Below are positions 44,193 through 54,116 of a DNA stretch of 64,000 nt, in pieces. Location: the NCBI GenBank assembly GCA_017436575.1, contig JAFSCU010000016.1:1-64000 (forward strand). Reading direction: 5' to 3'. Source of the stretch: Oscillospiraceae bacterium. Lineage in GTDB: Bacteria; Bacillota; Clostridia; Oscillospirales; Ruminococcaceae. A program made the translations under genes and the position numbers. Every line of letters begins with the position of its first letter. The first letter of the stretch is position 1. Under the pieces are notes generated by a model. It saw nothing but the letters and a program-made list of their open reading frames with translations, searched no databases and was not told the DNA's origin.

Positions 44193-44251
44193 ATTTTAGC
44201 ATTATAGATAACAAATAAGTAATATATATAAATAAAATAAAGGAGAAGATT

Positions 44252-45274
44252 ATGTTTGGATTAAACAAAAGTATCGGTATCGACCTGGGTACCGCCAATA
44301 CTCTGGTATTTATGAAAGGCAAAGGCGTAATCATGCGTGAACCAAGCGTGGTCGCTGTTGATACAAAAAATGACACTGTAAAATTTGTAGGTAGCGAAGC
44401 AAAAGATGTTATCGGTAAAACACCTGGCTCTATCATGGTTGTAAGACCGCTGAAAGATGGCGTTATTGCTGACTTTGATGTTACAGCTGCTATGCTGAGA
44501 ATTTTTATCAAAAAAGCCTGTGGTCCATCTCTGGTTTTCAAACCAACAGTAGTTATCTGTATCCCATCAGGCGTTACAGAAGTAGAAAGACGTGCTGTTA
44601 GAGAAGCTGCTATCAATGCAGGTGCAGGCCAGGTTATGATTATTGAAGAACCAATGGCTGCAGCTATAGGTGCAGGTCTTCCTGTACAGGAACCGGCAGG
44701 CAGCATGGTTGTAGACATCGGTGGCGGCACAAGTGAAGTTGCTGTTATCTCACTGAACGGTATCGTTGCATCCCGCAGTGTAAGAACAGGCGGTGACGAA
44801 TTTGACCAGGCTATCATTGCTTACATCAAAAGAAAATTCAATCTGCTTATCGGTGAACGTTCTGCAGAAAAAATCAAAATTGAAGTTGGTACAGCTTACA
44901 AACTGGACGAAGACCTGACACTGGAAGTTAAAGGCCGTAACCTTATCAACGGTTTGCCAAAAAATGCTATCATTTCATCAGAAGATGTAAGGGAAGCTCT
45001 CCGCGAAAGTCTTGAAAAAATTATCGAAGCAGTTAAAGAAACACTGGAAAGAACTCCACCGGAACTGGCTGCTGATATTATTGACAGTGGTATTACACTG
45101 ACAGGTGGCGGTGCATTGCTTCGTGGTCTGGATAAACTTATCAGCGCAGAAACAGGTATCGATGTTTATGTGGCTGAAAACCCACTGGACTGTGTTGCCA
45201 ACGGCACAGGTTATGTTCTTGAACATATGGACACACTTAAAGAAGTGCTTCAGGAAAGCAACAGAACTATTTAG
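44252..45274 (+). CDS. mreB: rod-shape actin homologue MreB
   Basis: The actin-like ATPase that guides elongation-specific wall synthesis. The 340-aa protein has phosphate-1 IGIDLGTANTLVFMKGKG, phosphate-2 VVDIGGGTSEVAVISL and the adenosine motif ITLTGGGALLRGLDKL. AAAGGAGA precedes the ATG. It heads mreB-mreC-mreD-PBP2. Rods or ovoid cells with elongation machinery are expected. A hairpin follows before mreC. Confidence 0.97.
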   Translation: MFGLNKSIGIDLGTANTLVFMKGKGVIMREPSVVAVDTKNDTVKFVGSEAKDVIGKTPGSIMVVRPLKDGVIADFDVTAAMLRIFIKKACGPSLVFKPTVVICIPSGVTEVERRAVREAAINAGAGQVMIIEEPMAAAIGAGLPVQEPAGSMVVDIGGGTSEVAVISLNGIVASRSVRTGGDEFDQAIIAYIKRKFNLLIGERSAEKIKIEVGTAYKLDEDLTLEVKGRNLINGLPKNAIISSEDVREALRESLEKIIEAVKETLERTPPELAADIIDSGITLTGGGALLRGLDKLISAETGIDVYVAENPLDCVANGTGYVLEHMDTLKEVLQESNRTI

Positions 45275-45286
45275 TTTATATCACAC

Positions 45287-45325
45287 TTTGCAAGCTCGCT
45301 TTCCCGGGCTTGCAAATTTGTTTAT
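45287..45325 (+). terminator. hairpin between mreB and mreC
   Basis: TTTGCAAGC (45287-45295) pairs with GCTTGCAAA (45308-45316), with a T-rich tail (TTTGTTTATT). It may lower mreC-mreD expression relative to mreB. Confidence 0.7.
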
Positions 45326-45366
45326 TAAGACGAATATGATAAATATCACTTAAAGGAGAAAAATAA

Positions 45367-46191
45367 GTGAATATACAATCAAAAATCACAAAAGCTTTGC
45401 TGGCCGCCTTGCTGGTAATTGCAGGTATTATGGCTTATGCAGCTTCCACAGGCCAGCTGACCACTCTGCCACAGAACATTGCCGGGGCAGTGGCTGTACC
45501 TTTTCAGAAACTTACATCAGCAATAGGAAACAAGCTGGAAGTGTGGTCAGACAGAAACCTTAATATTGATAATATTATGCGGGAAAATGAACAGCTGAAA
45601 AGAGAATTGGCTCTTATGCGTTCCAAGCAGGTGGATTATGACCGCATTGCACTGGAAAACAAAGAATACAAGGAATTGCTGGGTATCATTGATGATATTT
45701 CGCAGTACAGCACAGTAGATGCCAATGTTATCGGTCGTGATGGCATGGATAAATTTTACTCTTTCACTATCGACAAAGGCGACAGACACGGTATCGGTGT
45801 GAACGATGTTGTTATGACTGCCGATGGTGTTGTAGGTGTTGTGGTTGAAACAGGACCTAATTTCGCCAGAGTTTCCACAATTCTCAGTCCGGCGGTAAGC
45901 GTGGGCTGTATTGCCGGCAGTGAAAGGGATGTGGGTATTGTGACAGGCAGTTATGACCTGAGCGAAAGCAATGTGTGCACTATGCATTACTTGCCAAAAG
46001 ATACAAAAGTAAAAGCAGGGGATATTGTCAGCACCACAGGTTATGGCTCTGTTTTTCCAAAGGAACTTATTGTGGGTACTGTGGAATCAGTGGATATTGA
46101 TTCTGCAGGCAATTCAAAGTTTGCCACAATAAAACCTGCTGCAGACATAACCGATGTAAAAATTGTTTTTGTTATTACGGATTTCAGCTGA
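45367..46191 (+). CDS. mreC: rod-shape protein MreC
   Basis: A bitopic membrane protein of 274 aa: one N-terminal helix (about residues 9-28), a coiled coil (about 65-105; NIMRENEQLKRELALMRSKQ) and extracytoplasmic beta domains (GIVTGSYDLSESNVCTMHYLP; VSTTGYGSVFPKELIVGTV). It links MreB and MreD to the penicillin-binding proteins. The start codon is a GTG at 45367 behind TAAAGGAG. Confidence 0.94.
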   Translation: MNIQSKITKALLAALLVIAGIMAYAASTGQLTTLPQNIAGAVAVPFQKLTSAIGNKLEVWSDRNLNIDNIMRENEQLKRELALMRSKQVDYDRIALENKEYKELLGIIDDISQYSTVDANVIGRDGMDKFYSFTIDKGDRHGIGVNDVVMTADGVVGVVVETGPNFARVSTILSPAVSVGCIAGSERDVGIVTGSYDLSESNVCTMHYLPKDTKVKAGDIVSTTGYGSVFPKELIVGTVESVDIDSAGNSKFATIKPAADITDVKIVFVITDFS

Positions 46192-46204
46192 TAAAGGTTT
46201 ATAA

Positions 46205-46732
46205 ATGGACAGAAAACAAATAATGTTGAGACAGATTGCCAAATATGGCATTTTTGTCCTTATGGTTTTTATTTTATATATTTTACAGTCAACACCGGGT
46301 TTCTTCAGTATTTTTGGACTGAAACCTGTGTTTATGCTGCCGTTTTGTATCACACTGTCTATGCTGGATGAAACATGGCAGGCAGGTGTTGTTTACATAA
46401 CAGGTGGACTGCTGACAGACCTTTCCTGTGGCCGTGTACCCGGTACATTCACCATATTGCTGTTGCTTGTATGTTTTGGCTCAATAATAGCAGTAAAATT
46501 TTTCTTTAAACCAAACAAACAGAATATCATTACATTTAATTTTGCGTGTATGGTACTTATGCTGACATTTGATTTCTTTTTTTCATTTATGTTTGGCGGC
46601 TACACTGGAAAACGGGTTTATTATCTGAAAAATGTACTGCTTGTAAGTGGTTACAGCTCTGTTTTCAGCTTATTGTATTATTATTTTATTGACTATATCA
46701 ATCTGCGCTTTGTGCGTTTTGATGCGAGGTAA
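46205..46732 (+). CDS. mreD: rod-shape protein MreD
   Basis: A 175-aa membrane protein with five predicted helices and the low sequence conservation usual for MreD. Identity rests on size, topology, TDLSCGRVPGT-like loop and position between mreC and the penicillin-binding protein. It begins 13 nt after mreC and ends 2 nt before the PBP. Confidence 0.85.
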   Translation: MDRKQIMLRQIAKYGIFVLMVFILYILQSTPGFFSIFGLKPVFMLPFCITLSMLDETWQAGVVYITGGLLTDLSCGRVPGTFTILLLLVCFGSIIAVKFFFKPNKQNIITFNFACMVLMLTFDFFFSFMFGGYTGKRVYYLKNVLLVSGYSSVFSLLYYYFIDYINLRFVRFDAR

Positions 46733-46734
46733 AA

Positions 46735-48741
46735 GTGAAAAAAACATTGGAATCAAGACTGAATATTCTTGTTATGATTATCATAGGTATTTTTCTGGCT
46801 TTTACTTTAAAGCTGGTTCAATACCAGATTATTGACGGCGAAGAATATTACAGCAAATCAAACGCCAGTACCCGTATCAATCAGACGGTTATTGCCGCCC
46901 GCGGTGATATTACTGACATCAACGGTGTTTCTATGGCAGGCGGTCAGGTGGTGTTTGACATCACAATCAACAAGGCATATATGCCAAGTGAAAAACTTAA
47001 CGAGAGAATTTTGCAGGTTGTTAAAATTCTTCAGCAGCAGGGCGAAACATTAAACGATATTTTGCCTATTTCCCGGGAAAAGCCCTATACTTTTATTGAG
47101 GGCAAAGAAGCAGAGCAGACCCGTCTGCGTGAGGATGTGGCAAAGGTTGCTGTTTATGCCACTGAGCAGGATGTGCTGACAAAACTGACAGAACGATATA
47201 AACTTCAGGACGTTCCGCAGGACTATGTGCGTACCATTGCGGGCATCAGATACACAATGGAAAGGGAAGGTTATTCTGCATCCTATCCATTTGATATTGC
47301 AAAGGATGTTTCAGTAGAAACTGCCACAATCATTCAGGAACTTTCCCGTGAACTGACCGGTATAGAAGTTACCGAAAGCAGTAAAAGATATTATGCCAAT
47401 GGTACTTTATTACCGCATATTCTGGGTACAGTCGGACCTATCTATGCCGAAGAGTACCGGCAGCTTAAATCCCAGGGCTATGGTCTAAATGACACTCTGG
47501 GTAAATCCGGTCTGGAAAAAGTGTATGAAAGTTATCTGAAAGGTACAGACGGTGTATTGCAGATAGAAAAAAACATTTATGGTGAAATCACCGATGTTGA
47601 TACTATTATACAGCCAAAGCCGGGTAATACTGTAAAACTGACAATAGATGCAGAATTTCAGCAACGTGCCAACGATATTCTTAAGGCACAGGTAGAAATG
47701 CTTCAGTCACGCACTGCAGGCTGGGGTAAAGAATGTACCGGTGCCACTATGGTAGTGCTGGATGTAAAAACAGGCGGCGTACTGGCTATCAGCAATTATC
47801 CAAGCTATGACCTGGAAAGATACAACAGCAATTATTCAGAATATTTCAATGACCCCGATACACCGCTTTTCAACCGTGCTGTACAGGGACTGTACAGACC
47901 TGGTTCTGTTTTCAAGGTGAATATGGCGGTTGCGGCCTTGCAGATGGGGCTGATAGATGAAAACTTTACCTACACCTGCCGAGGTGTTTATGATTACTAT
48001 ACAGTTGCCCAGTGGGGCGGGCGGTTGCCAAGCTGCGCAAACAACACTGCTCACGGCACAATAAATGTGAAACAGGCACTTAAAGTGTCCTGTAACTGTT
48101 TCTTCTACGACCTGGGCCGCAGAATGGGTATTGAAAGAATAAATGAATCTGCTCACAATATGGGGCTGGGGGTTCTTACAGGACTGGAAATATCTGAACA
48201 GCTGGGCAGACTTTCCACACCGGAATTCACCGAATCCCTGGGCGGCACATGGCAGGCGGGTAACGTTATTCAGGCTTCCATCGGTCAGCTGGATACAGCT
48301 ATAACAGCAGTACAGCTGGCTACATATGCCGGTACAGTTGCTAATCGAGGTGTACGCTATGCTACACATATTGTAGACAGCATTGAAAGCTATGATGGCA
48401 GCCAGGTGATTTACAAAACACCTGTTACTGTGCTTTCTGAAACACCTAATACCAACAATGCTTTTGATATAGCAGAACAGGGTATGGTTATGGCTTCCAC
48501 AGAAGGCAATGCAAAAATTTATCTTCAGGATTTGCCATATACAGTTGCCAGCAAAACAGGTACTGCACAGGTAGCAGGGGATTTGTACAATGCTACAATT
48601 ATGGCTTACGGTCCAACTGAAAACCCGGAAATTGCAGTTGCTATCATTGCTGAAAAAGGCGGTAATGGTTACAACCTGGCAATGGGTGTAAGGGATGTTT
48701 TCAATGCCTATTATGAAATAAAGGCAGCCCGTGGACAGTAG
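46735..48741 (+). CDS. mrdA: class B penicillin-binding protein 2 (MrdA type)
   Basis: The elongation-specific transpeptidase. The 668-aa protein has one N-terminal membrane helix (about residues 8-28), a PBP dimerisation domain (about 50-300), and a transpeptidase domain with S391VFK, S452CN and S606KTG, all three catalytic motifs intact. Translation begins at GTG 46735, 2 nt after mreD. With MreBCD it forms the elongasome. No rodA is in the window. Confidence 0.94.
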   Translation: MKKTLESRLNILVMIIIGIFLAFTLKLVQYQIIDGEEYYSKSNASTRINQTVIAARGDITDINGVSMAGGQVVFDITINKAYMPSEKLNERILQVVKILQQQGETLNDILPISREKPYTFIEGKEAEQTRLREDVAKVAVYATEQDVLTKLTERYKLQDVPQDYVRTIAGIRYTMEREGYSASYPFDIAKDVSVETATIIQELSRELTGIEVTESSKRYYANGTLLPHILGTVGPIYAEEYRQLKSQGYGLNDTLGKSGLEKVYESYLKGTDGVLQIEKNIYGEITDVDTIIQPKPGNTVKLTIDAEFQQRANDILKAQVEMLQSRTAGWGKECTGATMVVLDVKTGGVLAISNYPSYDLERYNSNYSEYFNDPDTPLFNRAVQGLYRPGSVFKVNMAVAALQMGLIDENFTYTCRGVYDYYTVAQWGGRLPSCANNTAHGTINVKQALKVSCNCFFYDLGRRMGIERINESAHNMGLGVLTGLEISEQLGRLSTPEFTESLGGTWQAGNVIQASIGQLDTAITAVQLATYAGTVANRGVRYATHIVDSIESYDGSQVIYKTPVTVLSETPNTNNAFDIAEQGMVMASTEGNAKIYLQDLPYTVASKTGTAQVAGDLYNATIMAYGPTENPEIAVAIIAEKGGNGYNLAMGVRDVFNAYYEIKAARGQ

Positions 48742-48948
48742 TTTCAATTGTTGATAACTCTGCGACAGTCTGCACAATTCAACAAATAAAAAATTGTGCA
48801 AAGACTAAACTTTACATCGTTTAACTGTAAAAATATTGTAAAAAAATATAGTATATGGTATAATTTTATCTGTTAATACAAGCTAATTGTATTATTTTGT
48901 TTGAGTTTGCCATTTTCTGGCGTAACATTTTTTATATGCGGAGGGGCT

Positions 48949-49674
48949 ATGGCCACAGTTCTTATGATAGCTTCCGGCAAAGGCGGCACCGGTAAAAGCA
49001 CAGTTGCCACCTATATTGCTACCGAGCTGGCGCTGAAAAACAAGAAAACCTTGCTTATAGAACTGGATGCCGGTCTGCGCAGTATTGATGTTATTTCAGG
49101 TATACAGCAGGCTGTTTTTGATATAGGCGATGTTCTTCGGGGCAGATGTGATGCTTATAAAGCAATGTCACCCAGCCCACAGACAGAAAACCTTTCAATT
49201 ATTGCCGCTCCATACAAAAGCTATGATACCGATTTTTCAAATTTCAGACAGGTTACAGACAGTCTGTACAATGATTTTGACTATATAATTATCGACACTG
49301 CTGCAGGGCTGGGAAATGCCTTTTATGCCGCATGTAAATCGGCTGTTATGGGGATTATAGTTGTTACACCTGATATTATTTCTGTCAGGGACGGCCGTCT
49401 GGTATCAGATGAACTGTACAATAATGGCATTACAGACATACGTTTGATAATAAATAAATTTTCTGACCAGACTTTTAAATTTTCAGGTATCGAAGACCTT
49501 GATGCTGTAATAGATGATGTCTGTGCTCAGCTTCTGGGGGTTGTTCCACTGTCTAGACAGGTTGCTGTCAACGCTATTAACGGAACTCCTCTTTTGCAGG
49601 GCAGTCAGGAAAAACTGATATTCAGCGCAATATCAGACAGAATTATGGGTAAAGAAATTCAGATAATCATATAA
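48949..49674 (+). CDS. minD: MinD-like ParA-family ATPase
   Basis: A 241-aa ATPase with the deviant Walker A motif KGGTGKS at residues 11-17 and the IIDTAAG and INKFSDQ segments. It is MinD-like in order after the mre/PBP2 block, as in many Clostridia. I start at the ATG at 48949 behind GGAGGGG. MinC and MinE are not adjacent, and the C-terminus (ISDRIMGKEIQIII) is only weakly amphipathic, so membrane binding may be weaker than in E. coli MinD. Confidence 0.85.
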   Translation: MATVLMIASGKGGTGKSTVATYIATELALKNKKTLLIELDAGLRSIDVISGIQQAVFDIGDVLRGRCDAYKAMSPSPQTENLSIIAAPYKSYDTDFSNFRQVTDSLYNDFDYIIIDTAAGLGNAFYAACKSAVMGIIVVTPDIISVRDGRLVSDELYNNGITDIRLIINKFSDQTFKFSGIEDLDAVIDDVCAQLLGVVPLSRQVAVNAINGTPLLQGSQEKLIFSAISDRIMGKEIQIII

Positions 49675-49689
49675 CTGGAGGGTTGAAAA

Positions 49690-50100
49690 ATGAATATTGC
49701 TCTTATTGCACACGACAAAAAGAAAGAACTTATGGTACAGTTCTGTATCGCTTACAGCGGCATCCTTGCAAAGCATAATATTCTGGCCACAGGTGTAACA
49801 GGTAAAATGGTTGCAGAAGCTACAGGCCTGAAAGTTCATCGTTTTTATGCAGGTTCACAGGGTGGTGACCAGCAGATTGCAGCACGCCTGCAGTACAACG
49901 AAATCGATATGCTGCTGTTCTTCCGTGACCCTATTACTGCAAAAGCAAATGAACCAAGTGCGGCTAATCTCCTGCGTCTTTGCGATGAAAACAACATTCC
50001 TGTTGCTACAAATATCGCCACAGCCGAAGTGCTTATTCATGGTCTTGAACGCGGCGACCTTGACTGGCGCAACATTATCAATCCTAAAAATATGAGATAG
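49690..50100 (+). CDS. mgsA: methylglyoxal synthase
   Basis: Converts dihydroxyacetone phosphate to methylglyoxal, a phosphate-releasing bypass of lower glycolysis. The 136-aa protein has [17 protein letters not shown] and the catalytic Asp in [13 protein letters not shown]. It is 15 nt after minD, with TGGAGGG before the ATG. A terminator follows. The minD-mgsA pairing is common in Firmicutes. Confidence 0.95.
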   Translation: MNIALIAHDKKKELMVQFCIAYSGILAKHNILATGVTGKMVAEATGLKVHRFYAGSQGGDQQIAARLQYNEIDMLLFFRDPITAKANEPSAANLLRLCDENNIPVATNIATAEVLIHGLERGDLDWRNIINPKNMR

Positions 50101-50119
50101 TTTCATATACAAAATTATC

Positions 50120-50147
50120 CCCCTGCAGATTTCTGCAGGGGAATTTT
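50120..50147 (+). terminator. terminator after mgsA
   Basis: CCCCTGCAGA and TCTGCAGGGG form a 10-bp stem, then AATTTTTA. Confidence 0.85.
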
Positions 50148-50149
50148 TA

Positions 50150-50680
50150 TTATTCTGTAATTTGCATCACAAGCCCTTTTCTGTTTACATTTACGGCATA
50201 TTTCAATGTGTAATTGTTTTCGCCGTCAGAAATAGCTTTATATATTTCTTCTGTTTCTTTTGCAATATCCTCTTTGGTTCTATACCAGCCGATTATAGTC
50301 CTGTTTTCTCCATTAAAGTAGCTGTTGCCCTTGTCTGCCGCGAACAAAGCATATTCTGGCTCATTTTTCTTTCCTTTGAATTGCTGTGATGCAGCAACTT
50401 TGTCGCATCGTACAACTGCATTTTCCGTTGGAGAATGAATTGTTATCTTTCCATCAGAAGAAAGTGTTTTTATTTTAGTATTTTCTCTGTCAAAAAACAG
50501 CCAATCCAGAGAAATGTTCAATATTTCTGAAATATCCAGCAGTTTTTCAACTTCCGGGTAACCACTGTCTGATTCCCACAGAGATACAGACTGTCTGCTG
50601 ACACCCAGCTTTTCTGCCAGTTGCTCCTGGGTATATCCGTTTTCAGTCCTTGCCTTTTTTAGATTAATTCCAAAACTCAT
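50150..50680 (-). CDS. XRE-family transcriptional regulator
   Basis: A 176-aa protein with a clear helix-turn-helix (residues 5-60; YTQEQLAEKLGVSRQSVSLWESDSGYPEVEKLL). The C-terminal domain of about 110 residues has no family I recognise. GAAAGGAAA precedes the ATG. It converges on mgsA. Unlike the XRE protein at 681-1610, it has no membrane helices. Confidence 0.82.
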   Translation of the reverse strand: MSFGINLKKARTENGYTQEQLAEKLGVSRQSVSLWESDSGYPEVEKLLDISEILNISLDWLFFDRENTKIKTLSSDGKITIHSPTENAVVRCDKVAASQQFKGKKNEPEYALFAADKGNSYFNGENRTIIGWYRTKEDIAKETEEIYKAISDGENNYTLKYAVNVNRKGLVMQITE

Positions 50681-50794
50681 AGTAATTTTCCTTTCAATTT
50701 ATTTAAAGATATTTTCTGATAAAATAATATCACGGCAAGCTGGTTTATTCCACCAAGCCTGTTTTGCAATATGTAAAGCTGAACTTGCATTTTA

Positions 50795-50822
50795 AAAGGC
50801 AGGGAGTAGAATCCCTGCCTTT
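50795..50822 (-). terminator. terminator after the MATE gene
   Basis: AAAGGCAGGGA and TCCCTGCCTTT form an 11-bp stem, with TTTTAAAATGC following on the minus strand. Confidence 0.8.
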
Positions 50823-50826
50823 AATA

Positions 50827-52212
50827 TTATAAATTCCGTGCCTGTTCTTTTTCACTTCTTGTAACATCTTTTACCCATTTACCGGATAAAATTCTGAAAG
50901 CTGCAGCAAAACATTCAAATATGGTTGTGGCTTTCAGACAGATATATACAATACCTGCCGGCCGGTGCATTACCAGCCCGGCTATCCAGCCTAGTGGAAC
51001 GGATAACAGCCACATGCTGCCCACGTCCATTACGGCAACAAATTTGGAGTCGCCGCCACCGCGCAGAGTACCGAACATATTTATACTTGCTACTGACTGG
51101 AAAATATTTACCAGTGCCATTGCGTTCAGCATTTCCAGGGTAATAGCCTGTGTTTGGGCTGTTATATTATAGAAACTTACCAGTGGATTTTTCAGTATGA
51201 TTGTAAGCCCACAGGTGAAGAATCCAATACCGATACTCATCACAAACAGGGTAAGTGCCTGTTTTTTTGCCAGTTCGTATTTGCCTTCGCCGATGGTGTT
51301 GCCTGCCAGCACAGCTGCGGCAGAGTTTATGCCGTGGGTTGCAAATGTAATACACTGCATCATTACACCACATATACTGTTTGCAGCTACGAATTCCTTG
51401 CCCATGTGGCCCATTATAATAGACAGCACACTGTTGCCCAGACTCCACAGCATTTCGTTGCACAGTACAGGCAAACCGTATTTTATATAAATTTTAAATA
51501 CTTCTTTATCAATTTTACTTTTCAGGTCTGATGGTCTGAATCTTACTTTTTCGTCATATTTCAGCAGATACAGCAGAACAATGCACATTTCCACAAAGCG
51601 GGCAATAACTGTGGCGGCAGCAGCACCTACCACACCCAGCTGTGGAAAGCCAAATTTACCGAAAATCAGCGCATAGTTGAAAAATATATTTACAAAGAAA
51701 GATGAGCCGTAAACATACAGAGAAATTTTTACAGTACCCACTGTGCGCAACATATTCAGCGTTGTCATTGTGACACCGCTCAGCAGATATGTCATGGAAA
51801 TTACCTGTAAATATTTTGCACCGCTGACAATTACTTCGGCATCATTGGTGTATATGCTTAAAATAAACTGTGGTACAGCCATTGCCACAGCCATAAAAAC
51901 AAGGGACAGGGCAAGAGAAATCTTGTATGTCATACTCATTGTTTTTCTTATGGCATCAGTGTCTCCACGGCCCCAATACTGGCTGGTCAGTACGCTGGCA
52001 CCGGCTGTCAGTCCCATATTTATAATCATATACATAAACCCCAGCTGTCCACCCAGACTGGAAGCACTCATTGCCACTTCGCCCAGCTGACCCAACATAA
52101 CTGTATCCAGCAGGTTTACAGCGATGTTAATCAGATTCTGTACAGCCATTGGTATGGCAATGGCAAACAGCTTCTGATAAAAACTTTTGTCTTTAATAAT
52201 AAAACTGTTCAT
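50827..52212 (-). CDS. MATE-family efflux transporter
   Basis: From the ATG at 52212 (MNSFIIKDKSFYQKLFAIAIPMAVQNLINI) the protein is 461 aa with twelve predicted helices in two MatE repeats. These are Na+- or H+-driven exporters of cationic drugs and, in some lineages, of metabolites. The start overlaps the upstream acyltransferase stop by 4 nt, so translation is coupled. The longer frame upstream lies in the acyltransferase gene and is rejected. Substrate is unknown. Confidence 0.9.
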   Translation of the reverse strand: MNSFIIKDKSFYQKLFAIAIPMAVQNLINIAVNLLDTVMLGQLGEVAMSASSLGGQLGFMYMIINMGLTAGASVLTSQYWGRGDTDAIRKTMSMTYKISLALSLVFMAVAMAVPQFILSIYTNDAEVIVSGAKYLQVISMTYLLSGVTMTTLNMLRTVGTVKISLYVYGSSFFVNIFFNYALIFGKFGFPQLGVVGAAAATVIARFVEMCIVLLYLLKYDEKVRFRPSDLKSKIDKEVFKIYIKYGLPVLCNEMLWSLGNSVLSIIMGHMGKEFVAANSICGVMMQCITFATHGINSAAAVLAGNTIGEGKYELAKKQALTLFVMSIGIGFFTCGLTIILKNPLVSFYNITAQTQAITLEMLNAMALVNIFQSVASINMFGTLRGGGDSKFVAVMDVGSMWLLSVPLGWIAGLVMHRPAGIVYICLKATTIFECFAAAFRILSGKWVKDVTRSEKEQARNL

Positions 52213-53396
52213 TTTTTCACCTTGTCCAATATAAATTTTGCAGCAGGCTTTTCCACGCAATAAGTCATAAATACTGCCACAAGTAAAGATACTGCAATAC
52301 ATATTATCAGATATTTCCACATCCAGGGCTGGTCATTAAGTTGGTTTGGTGCCACTGTACCTTCCCAGTACGGAATCCTGAATTCTTTCAGCTTTACAGA
52401 AATATACTGATGCCAGATATACAGATTGTATGAAATACCTGCAAAGAATCTCATAGCCTTATTACCCAGCAGAGGATTAAAAATCCTTTGCCCCATTAAA
52501 ATACTGAATACTATCAGCAGATAAACCAGTGACAGTGCAAATCTGTTGTCAATCTGCCATTTGTATATATCATCTGATTGCATACGGCTATGGCACATCA
52601 GTTTATACAAATACAATCCTGTAACTGCCAATACTGCAGATGTTATATCCAGCAGTTTATTTTGTTTTAAATACTTTGCAATGGCGATGTATATCCAGGC
52701 GCCCAGCATACCATTGGCAAATACACAGCTGTATGTAAAGCTGTTATGTGCATATAGCCATGTGTTGATATTGATCGAATTAATATTGATTATTCCACAG
52801 CTTGCAATACTTATCAAAACCATAATAGTGTATGTGACTATTGGTTTTTTCTGAAAAAATCTTGCAATAAAAGGGAATAAAATATAAAACTGCACTTCAA
52901 CACATACAGTCCACAGCGCGCCATTCAGTTTTGTGCCGAATAATGTGTCAAGAGAGAAATTTGAAAAGAAAAAGATGCGTGCCAGCAGGTCTTTTATCAT
53001 AAATTCACTGCCGGAATATTCTTTTAAAGGCAGAGCGAAACAAAACAGACATATTGCAATACAAAGATAATATGACGGGAAAATCCTGGCTATTCTTTTT
53101 ATGTAAAAATCTTTTGCGGGCACAGTTTTTGTGCCATAAACCATTTCTTTTGCATAGGGAAGAAACAGGCAGAATCCTGACAAAAGAATCATCATATCCA
53201 CAAGAATCGCACCGTTTCTCGGTATCCAGTCAAGATTTATGTTTTTGTAAATTGGCATAATCCATGACTGCTGCCAGAAATGAAACCACACAATTATCAA
53301 TACAGTAACTGCGCGTATGCCATCCAGCACATCTATGTGTCCCTGCCGGTAAGTGTTTGCGGTTATATTATCAGAAGCAAGTTTCTTTTCGGACAT
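52209..53396 (-). CDS. acyltransferase family 3 membrane protein
   Basis: A 395-aa integral membrane protein with about ten helices. The N-terminal GIRAVTVLIIVWFHFWQQSW carries the His of the acyltransferase-3 family active site, and the family Arg/Gly region is present (SLRFPSY-like FPSYYLCIAICLF). Such enzymes O-acetylate cell-surface polymers or secreted molecules. Coupling to a MATE gene suggests that the acylated compound is exported or detoxified, which is an inference. Confidence 0.88.
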   Translation of the reverse strand: MSEKKLASDNITANTYRQGHIDVLDGIRAVTVLIIVWFHFWQQSWIMPIYKNINLDWIPRNGAILVDMMILLSGFCLFLPYAKEMVYGTKTVPAKDFYIKRIARIFPSYYLCIAICLFCFALPLKEYSGSEFMIKDLLARIFFFSNFSLDTLFGTKLNGALWTVCVEVQFYILFPFIARFFQKKPIVTYTIMVLISIASCGIININSININTWLYAHNSFTYSCVFANGMLGAWIYIAIAKYLKQNKLLDITSAVLAVTGLYLYKLMCHSRMQSDDIYKWQIDNRFALSLVYLLIVFSILMGQRIFNPLLGNKAMRFFAGISYNLYIWHQYISVKLKEFRIPYWEGTVAPNQLNDQPWMWKYLIICIAVSLLVAVFMTYCVEKPAAKFILDKVKK

Positions 53397-53448
53397 ATCA
53401 GATTCCTTTTTGACAATTTATAAAGAATTGTATACTTATTAGTAAGGA

Positions 53449-53477
53449 TTGTCAATGAAAATGGTGTATGTTATAAT
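53449..53477 (+). promoter_or_regulatory. promoter of the tandem paralogue pair
   Basis: TTGTCA (53449-53454) and a perfect TATAAT (53472-53477), spacing 17 nt, 19 nt before the first start codon. Confidence 0.65.
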
Positions 53478-53495
53478 TAAAAAAGAGGTGATTGT

Positions 53496-54080
53496 ATGAA
53501 TAATCAGCAGACTGAATATATTGAAAATTATAAGAAAAAACAGAACAGTTCTGTTGTATTCAATGCAGTTTTCCTGCTTGGAATTATTCTGCTGCGTATG
53601 CTGTTTGTTTCAAACGCATATTCTCCGGCAAATCAGGCAAGGGCAACGGCCAAAAAAGAACTGCTTGGCTCCGGTTTTCACCTTTCCATTGAAATGGATG
53701 GTAAAAAGAAATCAACAGCTTTTGACCGGTCACGATATAAAGATATGGCTTTTTCACCATCCGGCAGATACCTGCTGGTCAGAGCAAAAAACGGCACAGA
53801 TTATCAGATGTATATCTTTGATACAAATTTTGTAACCGATTCATCCCAGCATTATCTGATATATGATGATTTTAATATTATGGCGGAATGGATTTTACGC
53901 GGCAATGATATTATAGAAATAAAGCCTGATGATAAAATAACCCTTGAATTTGACAGTTGGGATAAAGAAAAAGACAATATCTGTTTCACATTTACTGTAA
54001 TTACTGCCGGCGGGGAAGAATATGCAGGCAATACCGCAATCGATTACAATCGGAAAAAAGCTGTATATATCCATCAGTAA
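53496..54080 (+). CDS. membrane-anchored protein of unknown family, copy 1
   Basis: A 194-aa product with an N-terminal membrane segment (about residues 20-38; FNAVFLLGIILLRMLFVS) and an extracytoplasmic domain. The pattern FSPSGRYLLVRAKNG...YIFD and LEFDSWDKEKDNICFTFTVITAGGEEYAG recurs in the next gene, so these are tandem paralogues. AAAAGAGGTG precedes the ATG. No family is recognised; beta-rich WD/PQQ-like pieces are possible. Confidence 0.6.
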   Translation: MNNQQTEYIENYKKKQNSSVVFNAVFLLGIILLRMLFVSNAYSPANQARATAKKELLGSGFHLSIEMDGKKKSTAFDRSRYKDMAFSPSGRYLLVRAKNGTDYQMYIFDTNFVTDSSQHYLIYDDFNIMAEWILRGNDIIEIKPDDKITLEFDSWDKEKDNICFTFTVITAGGEEYAGNTAIDYNRKKAVYIHQ

Positions 54081-54116
54081 AAGTGAATCATCGCAGTGTT
54101 TTAAGTGGGGTTTTAA

